A stretch of DNA of 64,000 bases from Pseudoxanthomonas sp. YR558 (GCF_900116385.1 NZ_FPCI01000002.1:372001-436000), one strand, 5' to 3'. Counted from the first letter of the stretch, positions 32,619-44,196 are shown. Notes: generated by a model not told the origin, from the letters alone. Numbers and translations are program-made.

Positions 32619-35600
32619 TCAGGGGTGCGTCGTCGCCGTGTCGGCGACGGGCGCGTGGGAAACCAGCGGACGATTGGCCAGCTTGCGCAGGGCCACGTAG
32701 AAAACAGGCGTCAGGAACAGGCCGAACAGGGTGACGCCCAGCATGCCGGCGAACACCGTGATGCCGGTGACGGAGCGCACCTCGGCGCCCGCGCCGCTGG
32801 ACAGCACCAGCGGCACGGTGCCGGCGATGAACGCCACCGACGTCATGATGATCGGACGCAGGCGCAAGCGACAGGATTCCAGTGCGGATTCGATGATGCC
32901 CTTGCCCTGCAGCTCCAGCTCGCGGGCGAACTCGACGATCAGGATGGCGTTCTTGCACGCCAGGCCCATCAGCACCACCAGGCCCACCTGCACGAACACG
33001 TTGTTGTCGCCGCCCACCAGCCACACGCCGGCCAGCGCGGACAGCAGCGTCATCGGCACGATCAGGATCACCGCCAGCGGCAGCGTCCAGCTTTCGTACA
33101 GCGCGGCCAGCACCAGGAAGGCCAGCAGGACGGCCAGCGGGAACACCACCAGCGCGGCCTTGCCCTGGGTCGCCTGCTGGTAGCTCAGGTCGCTCCAGTC
33201 GATGCCCATGCCGGTCGGCAGCACCTGCTGCGCCAGTTCGGTGACCTTGGCCATCGCCTCGCCCGACGACAGGATGCGCGGGTCGGCTTCACCCAGCAGG
33301 TCGGCGGCCGGATAGCCATTGAAGCGGATCACCGGATCGGGGCCGTAGGTCTGCTTGATGTTCACCATGCTGCCGATCGGCACCATCTCGCCGTTGGCGT
33401 TGCGGGTACGCAGGTTGGCGATGTCCTCGACGTTGTCGCGGAACGGACCGTCGGCCTGCGCGATCACCTGCCAGGTACGGCCGAACATGTTGAAGTCGTT
33501 GACGTAGGCCGAACCCAGGTAGGTCTGCAGCGTGTCGAACAGCTCGGTCAGCGGCACGCCCTGCGCCTTGGCCTTCACGCGGTCGACTTCGGCGTCCAGC
33601 TGCGGCACGTTGGCCTGGTAGCTGCTGATCGGGAAGCCCAGGCCCGGCGTCTGCGACGCCGCACCCTGGAAGGCCTGCACCGCGCTCTGCAGTTCACCGT
33701 AGCCCAGGCGCGTGCGGTCCTCGATGAAGAGCGACCAGCCCGAGCCGTTGCCCAGTCCCTGGATCGGCGGCGGCATGAAGGCGAAGGTGAAGCCCTCCTG
33801 GATGCCGGCGAACTTCTGGTTCAGTTCCGCGGTGATGTCTTCGGCGCTGCGCGAGCGCTCGTTGAACGGCTTCAGGGTGAAGAACACCACGCCGTTGTTC
33901 GGCGTATTGGTGAACTGCAGCGGGTTCAAGCCGGGGAACGCGACCTCGTGCTCGACGCCTTCCACCTGCATGGCGATGGCGGCCATCTTCTTCAGGGTGG
34001 CGTCGGTGCGCTCGATCGAGGCGCCTTCGGGCATCTTCACGCCGGCGATCAGGTACTGCTTGTCCTGCACCGGGATGAAGCCGGCCGGCACTGCGCGGAA
34101 CACCAGGGCTGCGCCCACCAGCAGCACGGCGTACACCACGAACACCGCGCCGCGACGGCCCAGCGTGCGGCCCACTGCGCCTTCATAGCGCTCGGAGTTG
34201 CGCTTGAAGAAGCGGTTGAACGGACGGAACAGCCAGCCGAACAGGCCATCGATCACGCGCGACAGGCGATCCTTCGGCGCGTCGTGCGGCTTCAGCAGCT
34301 TGGCGGCCAGCGCCGGCGACAGGGTCAGCGAATTGATCGCCGAGATCACCGTGGAGATGGCGATGGTCACCGCGAACTGCTTGTAGAACTGACCGGTGAC
34401 ACCGGTCAGGAAGGCCATCGGCACGAACACCGCGCATAGCACCAGCGCGATCGCGATGATCGGCCCGGAGACTTCCTTCATCGCCAGGTGCGCGGCTTCG
34501 AGCGGGGTCGCACCATGTTCGATGTGGCGCTCCACGTTCTCGACCACCACGATGGCGTCGTCCACCACGATGCCGATCGCCAACACCAGGCCGAACAGGG
34601 TCAGCGTGTTGATCGAATAGCCCAGCAGGTGGAGGACGGCGAACGTACCCACCACCGACACCGGCACCGCCAGCAGCGGGATGATCGAGGCGCGCCAGGT
34701 CTGCAGGAACAGGATCACCACCAGCACCACCAGCAGGGTGGCTTCCAGCAGCGTGGTGATCACCGACTTGATCGAGTCGCGCACGAATACGGTGGTGTCG
34801 TAGATCGACTGGATCTCGACGCCCGGCGGCAGGGTCGGACGGATGTCGTCCATCTTCGCCACCACGGCATCGCGGATCTCGAGCGCGTTCGCGCCCGGCG
34901 CCTGGAAGATGCCGATCGCCGAGGCGTTCTTGCCGTCCAGGCGCGCGCGCAGCGTGTAGTCGCCGGCGGCCAGCTCGATGCGGGCCACGTCGGCCAGGCG
35001 CACGATCTCGCCATCGGTGCCGCTCTTCAGCACGATGTTGCCGAATTCCTCGACGGTCTCCAGGCGGCCCTTGGCGTTGATCGGCAGCAGGAAGTCGCTG
35101 CCGTTCGGCATCGGTTCCGCGCCCAGCTGGCCGGCCGAGACCTGCACGTTCTGCTCGCGCACGGCGCGCAGTACGTCGCTGGCCGTCATGCCGCGCGAGG
35201 CGACCTTGTCGGGGTCCAGCCACAGGCGCATGGCGTAGTCGCCGCCGCCGAACTGCTGCGCGTCGCCGACGCCGGGGATGCGCGCCAGTTCGTCCTTCAC
35301 GTGCAGGCGCATGTAGTTGCGCAGGTACAGCGAGTCGTACTTGCCGTCCTTGGAGGTCAGGTGGACCACCATCAGGAAGACCGGCGACTGCTTCTGCGTG
35401 GTCACGCCCTGCCGGCGCACGTCTTCGGGCAGGCGTGCCTGTGCCTGCGCCACGCGGTTCTGCACGCGCACGGCGGCCTCGTCCGGGTCGGTGCCCGGCT
35501 TGAAGGTCACGGTCAGCGAGAGCACGCCGTCGGAGCCGGCGACGGACTTGATGTACATCATGTCCTCGACGCCGTTGATCGCTTCCTCGAGCGGCGTGGC

Positions 35601-35789
35601 GACGGTTTCGGCGATCACCTTCGGGTTGGCGCCGGGATACACCGTGCGCACGACGACCGAGGGCGGCACCACTTCGGGGTACTCGCCGATCGGCAGCAGC
35701 GGGATCGAGATCAGGCCGGCGGCGAAGATCACGATCGACAGCACGGCGGCGAAGATCGGCCGGTCGATGAAGAATCTTGAGAAGTCCAT
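32619..35789 (-). CDS. Multidrug efflux RND pump (MexF/OqxB-like, HAE1 family)
   Basis: 1056 residues. Closest to MexF: starts MDFSRFFIDRPIFAAVLSIV, with PLLPIGEYPEVVPPSVVVRTVYPGANP, and the TM4 proton-relay pair in GIVVDDAIVVVENVERH near residue 407. Two halves with six helices each plus periplasmic porter/funnel domains. Uses the proton gradient to export drugs such as chloramphenicol, quinolones and trimethoprim in relatives. Inner-membrane trimer joined to the adaptor upstream and the outer-membrane factor downstream. The annotated substrates are family knowledge. Confidence 0.96.
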   Translation of the reverse strand: MDFSRFFIDRPIFAAVLSIVIFAAGLISIPLLPIGEYPEVVPPSVVVRTVYPGANPKVIAETVATPLEEAINGVEDMMYIKSVAGSDGVLSLTVTFKPGTDPDEAAVRVQNRVAQAQARLPEDVRRQGVTTQKQSPVFLMVVHLTSKDGKYDSLYLRNYMRLHVKDELARIPGVGDAQQFGGGDYAMRLWLDPDKVASRGMTASDVLRAVREQNVQVSAGQLGAEPMPNGSDFLLPINAKGRLETVEEFGNIVLKSGTDGEIVRLADVARIELAAGDYTLRARLDGKNASAIGIFQAPGANALEIRDAVVAKMDDIRPTLPPGVEIQSIYDTTVFVRDSIKSVITTLLEATLLVVLVVILFLQTWRASIIPLLAVPVSVVGTFAVLHLLGYSINTLTLFGLVLAIGIVVDDAIVVVENVERHIEHGATPLEAAHLAMKEVSGPIIAIALVLCAVFVPMAFLTGVTGQFYKQFAVTIAISTVISAINSLTLSPALAAKLLKPHDAPKDRLSRVIDGLFGWLFRPFNRFFKRNSERYEGAVGRTLGRRGAVFVVYAVLLVGAALVFRAVPAGFIPVQDKQYLIAGVKMPEGASIERTDATLKKMAAIAMQVEGVEHEVAFPGLNPLQFTNTPNNGVVFFTLKPFNERSRSAEDITAELNQKFAGIQEGFTFAFMPPPIQGLGNGSGWSLFIEDRTRLGYGELQSAVQAFQGAASQTPGLGFPISSYQANVPQLDAEVDRVKAKAQGVPLTELFDTLQTYLGSAYVNDFNMFGRTWQVIAQADGPFRDNVEDIANLRTRNANGEMVPIGSMVNIKQTYGPDPVIRFNGYPAADLLGEADPRILSSGEAMAKVTELAQQVLPTGMGIDWSDLSYQQATQGKAALVVFPLAVLLAFLVLAALYESWTLPLAVILIVPMTLLSALAGVWLVGGDNNVFVQVGLVVLMGLACKNAILIVEFARELELQGKGIIESALESCRLRLRPIIMTSVAFIAGTVPLVLSSGAGAEVRSVTGITVFAGMLGVTLFGLFLTPVFYVALRKLANRPLVSHAPVADTATTHP

Positions 35790-35879
35790 GGGTGGATTTC
35801 CTGGAAAGAAGAAAGAGCGTCCCCGCCACCTGCCGCGTCAGCGGCAGGCGTGGGTTCCATCATTGCGGTGCGGGTGGCG

Positions 35880-37088
35880 TCAGTTCTTGGCGACGGCCTG
35901 GGTCGGTGCGGGCGCCTGCGCGCCCATCGCGACGGCCTTGGCGTCCACCGGCATGCCGGGGAAGAACACCTTCTGCACGCCGCTGACGATCACGCGGTCG
36001 CCGGCGGCCAGGCCCTTCTCGACGATGCGCAGGCCGTCGGCCATGCGGCCGATCTGCACGTCGCGGCGCTGCGCCTTGCCTTCCTTGTCGACCACGTAGA
36101 CGTACTTGCGGTCCTGGTCGGTCAGCACGGCCTTGTCGTCGACCAGCGCGGCCTTGAACTCGCCGCTGCCCAGCAGGCGCACGCGGGCGTACAGGCCGGG
36201 GGTGAAGACACGGTCGGCGTTGTCGAGTACGGCGCGGGCGCGGATGGTGCCCGTGCTGCGGTCGACCTGGTTGTCGAGGAAGTCGACCACGCCTGCATGC
36301 GGGAAGTCGGTTTCGTCGGCCAGCGCGACCTGCACCGGCACCTTGCCATCGCGTTCGCTCGGGCGTTCGCCGTTGCGCGCCATCTCGGCGTAACGCAGGA
36401 ACGCGCGCTCGTCGGCGTCGAAGTGCACGTGCACCTTGTCCAGCGAGACCACCGTGGTCAGCACGCTGGCGGCATCGCCGGCGCTGACCAGGTTGCCGGC
36501 GGTGACCAATGCGCGGCCGGCACGGCCGTCGATCGGTGCGCGCACCTGGGTCCATTCCAGGTTGAGGCGGGCGCTTTCCACCGCGGCCTGCGCGGCCGCG
36601 ACGTTCGCCTGCGCCTGATCGGCGTTGGCGCGGCGTTGTTCGTACTCCTCGGTGGACAGCGCCTGCAGGTCGGCCAGGCGCTTGGCGCGCGAGGCTTCGC
36701 TGCGGCCGAGTTCGGCCTGGGTGCGGGCGCGGGCCAACTCGGCCTGCGCGCGCGCCAGTTCGGCACGGTAGCTGCGGGCGTCGATGGTGAAGAGCACGTC
36801 GCCCTTCTTCACTTCCTGGCCTTCGGTGTAGGTGACGCGGTCGATGTAGCCGGAAACGCGCGGACGCAGGTCGACATGCTCGATGGCTTCGACGCGGCCG
36901 CTGAATTCGTCCCACTGGCTGACGGTCTTGACCGGCACGGCGGCGACGCTGACCTGCGGCGGGGGCGGCGCGCCGTTCTCGGCGGCCTGGCCGCTGCAGC
37001 CGGCCAGCACGGCGAGGGCGAGGGCACTGAAGGCCCCCAGCGCCAGCAGGCGTCGCGAACCCGAGGAGAAGGAGATGTTCGTGTTCAT
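35880..37088 (-). CDS. RND efflux periplasmic adaptor (membrane fusion protein)
   Basis: 402 residues, first gene of the operon. Lipoprotein signal (ALALAVLAGCSGQ, lipobox Cys about residue 31). Domains: lipoyl half (DLRPRVSGYIDRVTYTEGQEVKKGDVLFTID), an alpha-hairpin with coiled-coil helices (ARAQAELARARTQAELGRSE...), the second lipoyl half (RAPIDGRAGRALVTAGNLVS) and a beta-barrel/proximal domain. It links the pump to the outer-membrane channel. A SoxR-like over-spaced promoter lies 50 bp upstream. Confidence 0.95.
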   Translation of the reverse strand: MNTNISFSSGSRRLLALGAFSALALAVLAGCSGQAAENGAPPPPQVSVAAVPVKTVSQWDEFSGRVEAIEHVDLRPRVSGYIDRVTYTEGQEVKKGDVLFTIDARSYRAELARAQAELARARTQAELGRSEASRAKRLADLQALSTEEYEQRRANADQAQANVAAAQAAVESARLNLEWTQVRAPIDGRAGRALVTAGNLVSAGDAASVLTTVVSLDKVHVHFDADERAFLRYAEMARNGERPSERDGKVPVQVALADETDFPHAGVVDFLDNQVDRSTGTIRARAVLDNADRVFTPGLYARVRLLGSGEFKAALVDDKAVLTDQDRKYVYVVDKEGKAQRRDVQIGRMADGLRIVEKGLAAGDRVIVSGVQKVFFPGMPVDAKAVAMGAQAPAPTQAVAKN

Positions 37089-37131
37089 GGGTGGTGGTCT
37101 CGTGGGGGAGAGGTGGTAGGAAAGGAAGACT

Positions 37132-37162
37132 AGGTTGCAACCTGAAGCTTGCTTGAGGTCAA
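37132..37162 (-). promoter_or_regulatory. Candidate SoxR-regulated promoter of the RND operon
   Basis: Minus strand: TTGACC (37162-37157), 19 bp, CAACCT (37137-37132). The dyad CCTGAAGCTTGCTTGAGG (37141-37158) agrees with the SoxR consensus in 14 of 18 positions and sits at the same place relative to the -35 as at 26121. The -10 is weak, as expected for an activator-dependent promoter. Confidence 0.65.
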
Positions 37163-37218
37163 GCGGCGGATCGGCAGGTCATGGCGCGAGGACGAAGCAG
37201 GGCGGTATGGCGTGACAG

Positions 37219-38025
37219 TCAGGCCGAGGCGCGTCCGTTGCGCTTCGCGCCCGCGACCGCGAACAAAGCCTCTTCGAAATCGCAGGCCACGATGCGCTCC
37301 GGCGGCTGCGCATCCTTCGCGGTCCAGGTGACGATCGATTGCGAGCGCTTGTCGGTGCGTGTCAGCAGCGATACCGCGCTGCGCCCGACCGCCAGCGCAT
37401 CCGGCCATTCGGCACAGGCGTTGACCGCGTTTTCAGGCGTGCACACCGGCTTGTCGACCGACAACAGCTGCACGCGCACGCCCAGTGCCTGCGCTTCTTC
37501 GTGCAGTACCTGCGCCAGCATCCGCATCGCCGCGCCGGTCACCGAGGCGTGGCCGTAACCGGACCATCCGCGCTCGGCGTAAGGGCCGCCGATCAGCACG
37601 TAGTTGGCGGTGTGTTGACCCTCGGCGAGCAGCGGCAGCAGATGGCGGGCGGCCGCCAGGTGCGGAATCAGGTCGGCTTCCAGCTTTTCGAGCAGGAAGC
37701 TCGCCGGACGGTCCAGCAGCCGGCCGCTCTGCAGCGGCGTGCCCATGCTGGCGAACACCGCGCGCAACGGGCGGCCGCGCTCGCGGACTTGTTCGGCCAG
37801 GCGCGCGGCATCGCGGTCGTCGAGGATGCACGGCGCATGCAGCAGGTCGAGCCCGGGTTCGTCGTCGAAGTGCTCGGCGAGCGCGCTCATGCGCGGGCCT
37901 TCGCGGCCCACCGCCAGCACGGGGCTGCCGGCTTCGAGCAGCGCGCCGACCACGCCGAAACCGACGTTGCCGCCTGCGCCGAGCACCAGCGCGCCAGGGG
38001 TCAGGCTGTCGCGGCTGAGGCTCAT
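37219..38025 (-). CDS. SDR-like NAD(P)-binding oxidoreductase
   Basis: 268 residues. Rossmann start GALVLGAGGNVGFGVVGALLEAG (GxGGNxG) and a later NYVLIGGPYAERGWSGYGHASVTGAAMRML segment, where the Tyr of GYGHASV could play the SDR catalytic role though the usual YxxxK Lys is absent. This suggests an atypical SDR. Its ATG overlaps the stop of the upstream small gene (ATGA). Located upstream of the RND operon with about 130 bp between and divergent from a LysR regulator, which may control it. Confidence 0.78.
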   Translation of the reverse strand: MSLSRDSLTPGALVLGAGGNVGFGVVGALLEAGSPVLAVGREGPRMSALAEHFDDEPGLDLLHAPCILDDRDAARLAEQVRERGRPLRAVFASMGTPLQSGRLLDRPASFLLEKLEADLIPHLAAARHLLPLLAEGQHTANYVLIGGPYAERGWSGYGHASVTGAAMRMLAQVLHEEAQALGVRVQLLSVDKPVCTPENAVNACAEWPDALAVGRSAVSLLTRTDKRSQSIVTWTAKDAQPPERIVACDFEEALFAVAGAKRNGRASA

Positions 38026-38465
38026 TGCGGGCTCCGCATGCGCAGCGGCATGACGCGCGCGCTGGTGCCGGTCGTCTTCACCCGCAGGCGCGAACGTTCG
38101 CCGTTGGCGAACGCGCGCGGCGCGGTGAACTCGCGGAACCCCATCGCCTTGCCGGCGAAGAGCGCGCGCGAAACCGGCCGACCCGTCGCGGGGGAGGGTG
38201 ACGACGGGGCGGCCGATGCGCGGAAGACGCGGGCGACCAGACGCACGCTGGCGTCGAGCCAGCGCTGCGCGGCACGGAGAAGGGAACGGGGCATGCCGTG
38301 CAGTGTGGTGGCGCGCTGCGCATCGCCGATATCCGAATCCTGCTCGGCGCTTGCACGATCCTGCGCGGCCGCGACGAACGACTGGCAGCGGCCCAGGCGC
38401 AGCGGCGCCGCTTGATCGGACGCCGAGCCGTTCGTCGGACGGCGATGGGCAACTGTCCCGCTCAT
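38022..38465 (-). CDS. Hypothetical basic protein coupled to the SDR gene
   Basis: 147 residues if read from 38465; a later ATG at 38294 would give 90 residues. Its stop overlaps the start of the SDR gene (ATGA), and codon third positions are G/C-rich like real genes here. The C-terminal part (GFREFTAPRAFANGERSRLRVKTTGTSARVMPLRMRS) looks like a small soluble domain; I recognise no family. The ATG at 38465 abuts a dyad at 38466-38497. Reality of the N-terminal third is uncertain. Confidence 0.45.
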   Translation of the reverse strand: MSGTVAHRRPTNGSASDQAAPLRLGRCQSFVAAAQDRASAEQDSDIGDAQRATTLHGMPRSLLRAAQRWLDASVRLVARVFRASAAPSSPSPATGRPVSRALFAGKAMGFREFTAPRAFANGERSRLRVKTTGTSARVMPLRMRSPQ

Positions 38466-38497
38466 GGGATGAATACTCCCGCGACGGGGATAATCCC
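38466..38497. promoter_or_regulatory. Dyad sites upstream of the small gene/SDR pair
   Basis: GGGATGAATACTCCC (38466-38480) and GGGGATAATCCC (38486-38497) are two related GGG-AT-CCC palindromes, directly before the minus-strand gene. A third copy, GGGGAATAATCATCCC, lies at 38763-38778 before the LysR gene. Candidate operators of the divergent LysR regulator. The remaining DNA of the gap (38498-38744) shows no supportable gene. Confidence 0.45.
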
Positions 38498-38744
38498 ATC
38501 TGCCGAGGCCAGCCGGGCCAGACGGCGGCCAGCGCTAACGACGCCTCCCCGCTGCGAACGGGGCGCCACCACCGGACCGGCGACTTCCTGCCGGATCAGG
38601 TGCTTGGAGCGGCGAAACGCTTGATAGGACGGGGCCTCCTGAGAGGCGGTCGGGTGGTCCAGAATCTGGAAGAGGCGGGCGAGCAACATGGCGAGGGAAC
38701 CCGTGCTGGGACGATGGGTGGCACGTTACGCCCCCAATGAGGAC

Positions 38745-38778
38745 TTGATTAGTCCTGATTTAGGGGAATAATCATCCC
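38745..38778 (+). promoter_or_regulatory. Promoter and operator of the LysR gene
   Basis: TTGATT (38745-38750), 18 bp, TAATCA (38769-38774). The -10 is inside the palindrome GGGGAATAATCATCCC (38763-38778), so the regulator may repress its own gene. Confidence 0.5.
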
Positions 38779-38819
38779 GTCAGCGGGCTAATGCCCCGCA
38801 TCCCCCTGGAGCCAGACCG

Positions 38820-39851
38820 ATGAGCCACGACCTCAACGACACCCTGATCTTCGTCAAAGTGGTGGAGCAGGGCAGCTTCGTTGCCGCCGCCCAATCGCTG
38901 CGCCTGCCCAAGACCACGGTCAGCCGCAAAGTGCAGGAACTGGAGACGCGCCTGGGCGCGCAGCTGCTGCACCGGACCACGCGCAAGCTGGGCCTGACCG
39001 AAGCCGGCAACGTCTACTACGAACACTGCCAGCGCATCGCTCGCGAACTCAACGAAGCCGCGAGCGCCGTGAGCCAGTTGCATGCGGGTCCGCGCGGCTG
39101 GCTGCGCTTCACCGCGCCGTATTCGATCGGCATCGACAAGATCGCGCCGCTGCTGGGCGAGTTCCACGCGCAGTATCCTGAGATCCGCGTGGAGATGATC
39201 CTCGCCAACGACACGTTGGATCTGATCTCCGGCGAGATCGACGTGGCGTTGCGCATCGGCAACCTGCCCGATTCCAACCTGGTCGCGCGTCGCCTGAGCA
39301 CGCTGCGCACGCAGGTCTACGCCAGCCCGAAATACCTGGCGCGCTACGGCGAACCGCTGCATCCGAACGACCTGCAGCACCACCGCGTGCTCGCCATGCA
39401 GAAGCACCGTCGCGGCAACGGCTTCGCGCTGACGCTGCGCGATGCGAACGGCGAGCAGGACTATCCGATCAATCCCATCCTGGTGGCCAACGATCCGGCC
39501 GCGCTGAAGGGCGCGCTGCTCTGCGGCGAAGGCCTGATGGTCGGCGCGGACGTGATGGTGAAGCCGTACCTGGAGCAGGGCCATCTGCAGCGCGTGCTGG
39601 CGGGCTGGACCGGGCCGGAATTCGAGTTCAACGCGGTGTTCCCGCGCGGGCATGTGCAGTCGCCGAAGGTGCGCGCGTTTGTCGACTTCCTGGTCGAGCG
39701 GATGAAGTTCGACGTCGACTACATGATGGAGCACTGCCCGGTGTACCTGAAGCAGCAGGCCGAGGCGCGTGCGGCAGCCGAAGCCACGCCGGAAGTGGAA
39801 GCCGAAGCGGCGGCCGTAGGGCGCAAGGTGCTGGCCGACGTGCTGAGCTGA
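38820..39851 (+). CDS. LysR family transcriptional regulator
   Basis: 343 residues, longer than the usual 300 because of an Ala/Glu-rich tail (RAAAEATPEVEAEAAA). N-terminal helix-turn-helix FVKVVEQGSFVAAAQSLRLPKTTVSRKVQELETRLGAQLLHRTTRKLGLTEAG is the CrgA/DmlR-type pattern. The effector domain follows (WLRFTAPYSIGIDKIAPLL...ALRIGNLPDSNLVARRL). Divergent from the small gene/SDR pair, beyond which lies the RND operon; it may act like MexT of MexEF-OprN, but here the nearest divergent target is the SDR pair. Binding sites are proposed at the two dyads in the intergenic region. Confidence 0.93.
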   Translation: MSHDLNDTLIFVKVVEQGSFVAAAQSLRLPKTTVSRKVQELETRLGAQLLHRTTRKLGLTEAGNVYYEHCQRIARELNEAASAVSQLHAGPRGWLRFTAPYSIGIDKIAPLLGEFHAQYPEIRVEMILANDTLDLISGEIDVALRIGNLPDSNLVARRLSTLRTQVYASPKYLARYGEPLHPNDLQHHRVLAMQKHRRGNGFALTLRDANGEQDYPINPILVANDPAALKGALLCGEGLMVGADVMVKPYLEQGHLQRVLAGWTGPEFEFNAVFPRGHVQSPKVRAFVDFLVERMKFDVDYMMEHCPVYLKQQAEARAAAEATPEVEAEAAAVGRKVLADVLS

Positions 39852-39990
39852 CGGGTTCGCCCGGCTAACGATTCCCGAACGCTTGTCCGTGCGCCCCCCG
39901 CTACCATGGGGGCGCACCGCCGGAGCTCGGCTGTCGTGCCAGGGACGGACCTTCGCACCACGTTCGCCACCAGAACCAGGAAGCCGCACG

Positions 39991-40542
39991 ATGAAGAAGC
40001 TGATCGCCACCCCGATGGTGCTGTGGCTGGCGGCGTGTACGCCGTCGACGCCGGAACCCGCGCGTGCGCCTGTCGCGGCCGCTCCGACCGCCGCGTCCGC
40101 CGATACGTCGTCGCCCGCACCGGCTGCCGTCCCCGCAACGCAGGTCGCGGCCGTCGTCGACGATCCCTCTGCCGTGAACCAGTCCATCGACGAGGTGCTC
40201 GGCGACCACGTCCGCTACGAAACGGTGATCCGCCAGTTGCAACAATCGGTTGCTGCGCGCGATGCGCCTGCGGTGGCCGCGCTGGTCGACTATCCCTTCA
40301 CCACGGTCCGCGATGGCGAGCCGCTGAAGGTCGCCGATGCCGAGGCCTTCGTGCGCGAGTACGACCGCATCGTCACGCCGGCCATCGCCGATGCGATCAC
40401 GAAGCAGAAGTACTCGCAGCTGATGGTCAACTACAAGGGCGTGATGTTCGGCAACGGCGAAGCCTGGGTGAACGGCATCTGCCGCGACAACGCCTGCAAG
40501 GACGTCGACGTGCGGGTGGTGGCGTTGCAACCCGGTACCTGA
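39991..40542 (+). CDS. Hypothetical lipoprotein
   Basis: 183 residues. Lipobox VLWLAAC (Cys about residue 16), a long Ala/Pro/Thr linker to about residue 65, then a helical domain (VRYETVIRQLQQSVAARDAPAVAALVDYPFTTVRDGEPLKVADAEAFVREYDRIV) resembling DUF4440/NTF2-like cysteine-free domains, ending with NDNACKDVDVRVVALQ. It may sit at the outer membrane. Function unknown. A strong bidirectional terminator follows 14 bp later. Confidence 0.7.
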   Translation: MKKLIATPMVLWLAACTPSTPEPARAPVAAAPTAASADTSSPAPAAVPATQVAAVVDDPSAVNQSIDEVLGDHVRYETVIRQLQQSVAARDAPAVAALVDYPFTTVRDGEPLKVADAEAFVREYDRIVTPAIADAITKQKYSQLMVNYKGVMFGNGEAWVNGICRDNACKDVDVRVVALQPGT

Positions 40543-40556
40543 TGCGCGGGAAAAAG

Positions 40557-40582
40557 AAAAAGGCGGCCGAGGCCGCCTTTTT
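40557..40582. terminator. Bidirectional intrinsic terminator
   Basis: A 12-bp perfect inverted repeat (40557-40568 with 40571-40582) with A5 and T5 ends, between the convergent lipoprotein and hppA genes. Confidence 0.85.
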
Positions 40583-40603
40583 CGTTGCCGCAGGAAGGTC
40601 AGG

Positions 40604-43027
<2,424 letters not shown>

Positions 43028-43280
43028 GACCCCTCCCAAGGTTGATGGATGTCGTCCAGCGAAGCGCATGAACTTGCAACCCAATCCTGGTGGAGCCTGT
43101 TGAACGATTGAGCGCACTCGACCGCTGCGATGCCCTGCAGCACGAAACCCGTGTTCAGACAATTCCCTGGAGCTGGCCCGAGTATGACCGGATGGCGTGC
43201 ACACCGCCATATGTGACGGATGGGTTCAGCCGCCCCATGCCAGCCTTGCGGTCCACGTCCCGTTTTGTTCCGGAGTCTCC

Positions 43281-43799
43281 ATGCGTCCCAGTGTCGCAGC
43301 CCCGCTGCTTGCCGCCTGCCTGCTCGCATCCGCGGCCCACGCCGCCGATCCGGCGCCGGAGATCCAGCGTCCCGCTGCGAAGGCGCAGGCGACCGGCGTG
43401 GTGCACAGCCTGCGCCAGATTCCGGAAGCCTGTGCACGCCTGGAGGGCGCGTTCACCGGTGATGCGGCGCAGCCGTATCGCTACTCGCCTGTCCGCACCA
43501 GCCCGCAATGCCAGCCGCGCGCGCGCTTCGTCGATTTCGACAAGGCCAAGCCTTCGGTCGCCGCCGGCTGGAAACTCAATGACGTGATCCGCGTGCCGAA
43601 TGCGTCGTGCCCGTCGCAGCAGGCCGTGGTGCGCGTGTGGCGCAAGCCGGGCAGCGCGGCCCCGCCTGCAGCCGATGGACAAGGCCAGTCGCGCATCTAC
43701 CTGCAGGAAGCAAAGCAGCAGGCCGCGGGCGCGGCGCAGGCGGCTTCGCTGACGTTGTTCGCAGCGAAGCTGGACGTCGAAGGCAAGGCCTGCCGCTAG
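43281..43799 (+). CDS. Hypothetical exported protein
   Basis: 172 residues. Signal peptide 1-21 (AHA-ADP). Mature part has HSLRQIPEACARLEGAFTGDAAQPYRYSPVRTSPQCQPRARFVDF, with paired cysteines, then a C-terminal ASLTLFAAKLDVEGKACR strand. No family recognised. Its last four bases overlap the end of the convergent NTF2-like gene. Probably periplasmic. Confidence 0.65.
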   Translation: MRPSVAAPLLAACLLASAAHAADPAPEIQRPAAKAQATGVVHSLRQIPEACARLEGAFTGDAAQPYRYSPVRTSPQCQPRARFVDFDKAKPSVAAGWKLNDVIRVPNASCPSQQAVVRVWRKPGSAAPPAADGQGQSRIYLQEAKQQAAGAAQAASLTLFAAKLDVEGKACR

Positions 43800-44164
43800 G
43801 GGTTGGTTTGCGTGCCCTGGTGGTAGTGCAGTTGCCAACCCAGGGCGGTGCGTCGCCATACCGACATGCGCAATGCGGCATGGACCTGTGCGCCGTCGCC
43901 GTCGGTACCGTGCGAGGCGAAGTGCAGCAACGCCACGTCGTCCGCGAGCCGTTCCAGACGATGGTCGTAGGCAACGACGTGCGGTAATGAAGAACGGTCG
44001 GAGAGGAAATCGATGACCGTCTGGCGTGTGTAGCGCGTGCCGCTGCGGCCGACTTCGTGAAAATCCGGGTGCAGCAGGCGCTCCAGCCGGGCGCGCGTGC
44101 AGGTTGCGCCGGGGTGGTGGAGTTCGGTTTCGAGGGCCGTCAGGTCGGCGAGAAGATCGTCCAT
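43796..44164 (-). CDS. NTF2-like protein (DUF4440)
   Basis: 122 residues. SnoaL/NTF2-like cone fold: LADLTALETELHHPGATCTRARLERLLHPDFHEVGRSGTRYTRQTVIDFLSD, then DHRLERLADDVALLHFASHG and ALRMSVWRRTALGWQLHYHQGT. Cytoplasmic. Small family members bind or modify diverse small molecules; function unknown. Leaderless: a TAGCAT hexamer ends 6 nt before the ATG. Confidence 0.85.
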   Translation of the reverse strand: MDDLLADLTALETELHHPGATCTRARLERLLHPDFHEVGRSGTRYTRQTVIDFLSDRSSLPHVVAYDHRLERLADDVALLHFASHGTDGDGAQVHAALRMSVWRRTALGWQLHYHQGTQTNP

Positions 44165-44170
44165 CGCGCC

Positions 44171-44176
44171 ATGCTA
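44171..44176 (-). promoter_or_regulatory. -10 element for leaderless NTF2-like gene mRNA
   Basis: TAGCAT on the minus strand, 6 nt before the ATG at 44164, no ribosome binding site. Confidence 0.45.
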
Positions 44177-44196
44177 GCGCGATGGGACGCGGGTCA

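Noticed and set aside
38462..38689. 75-codon minus-strand frame in the LysR/SDR intergenic region
   Set aside because: No ribosome site, no motif, and it overlaps the dyads and the start of the small gene.
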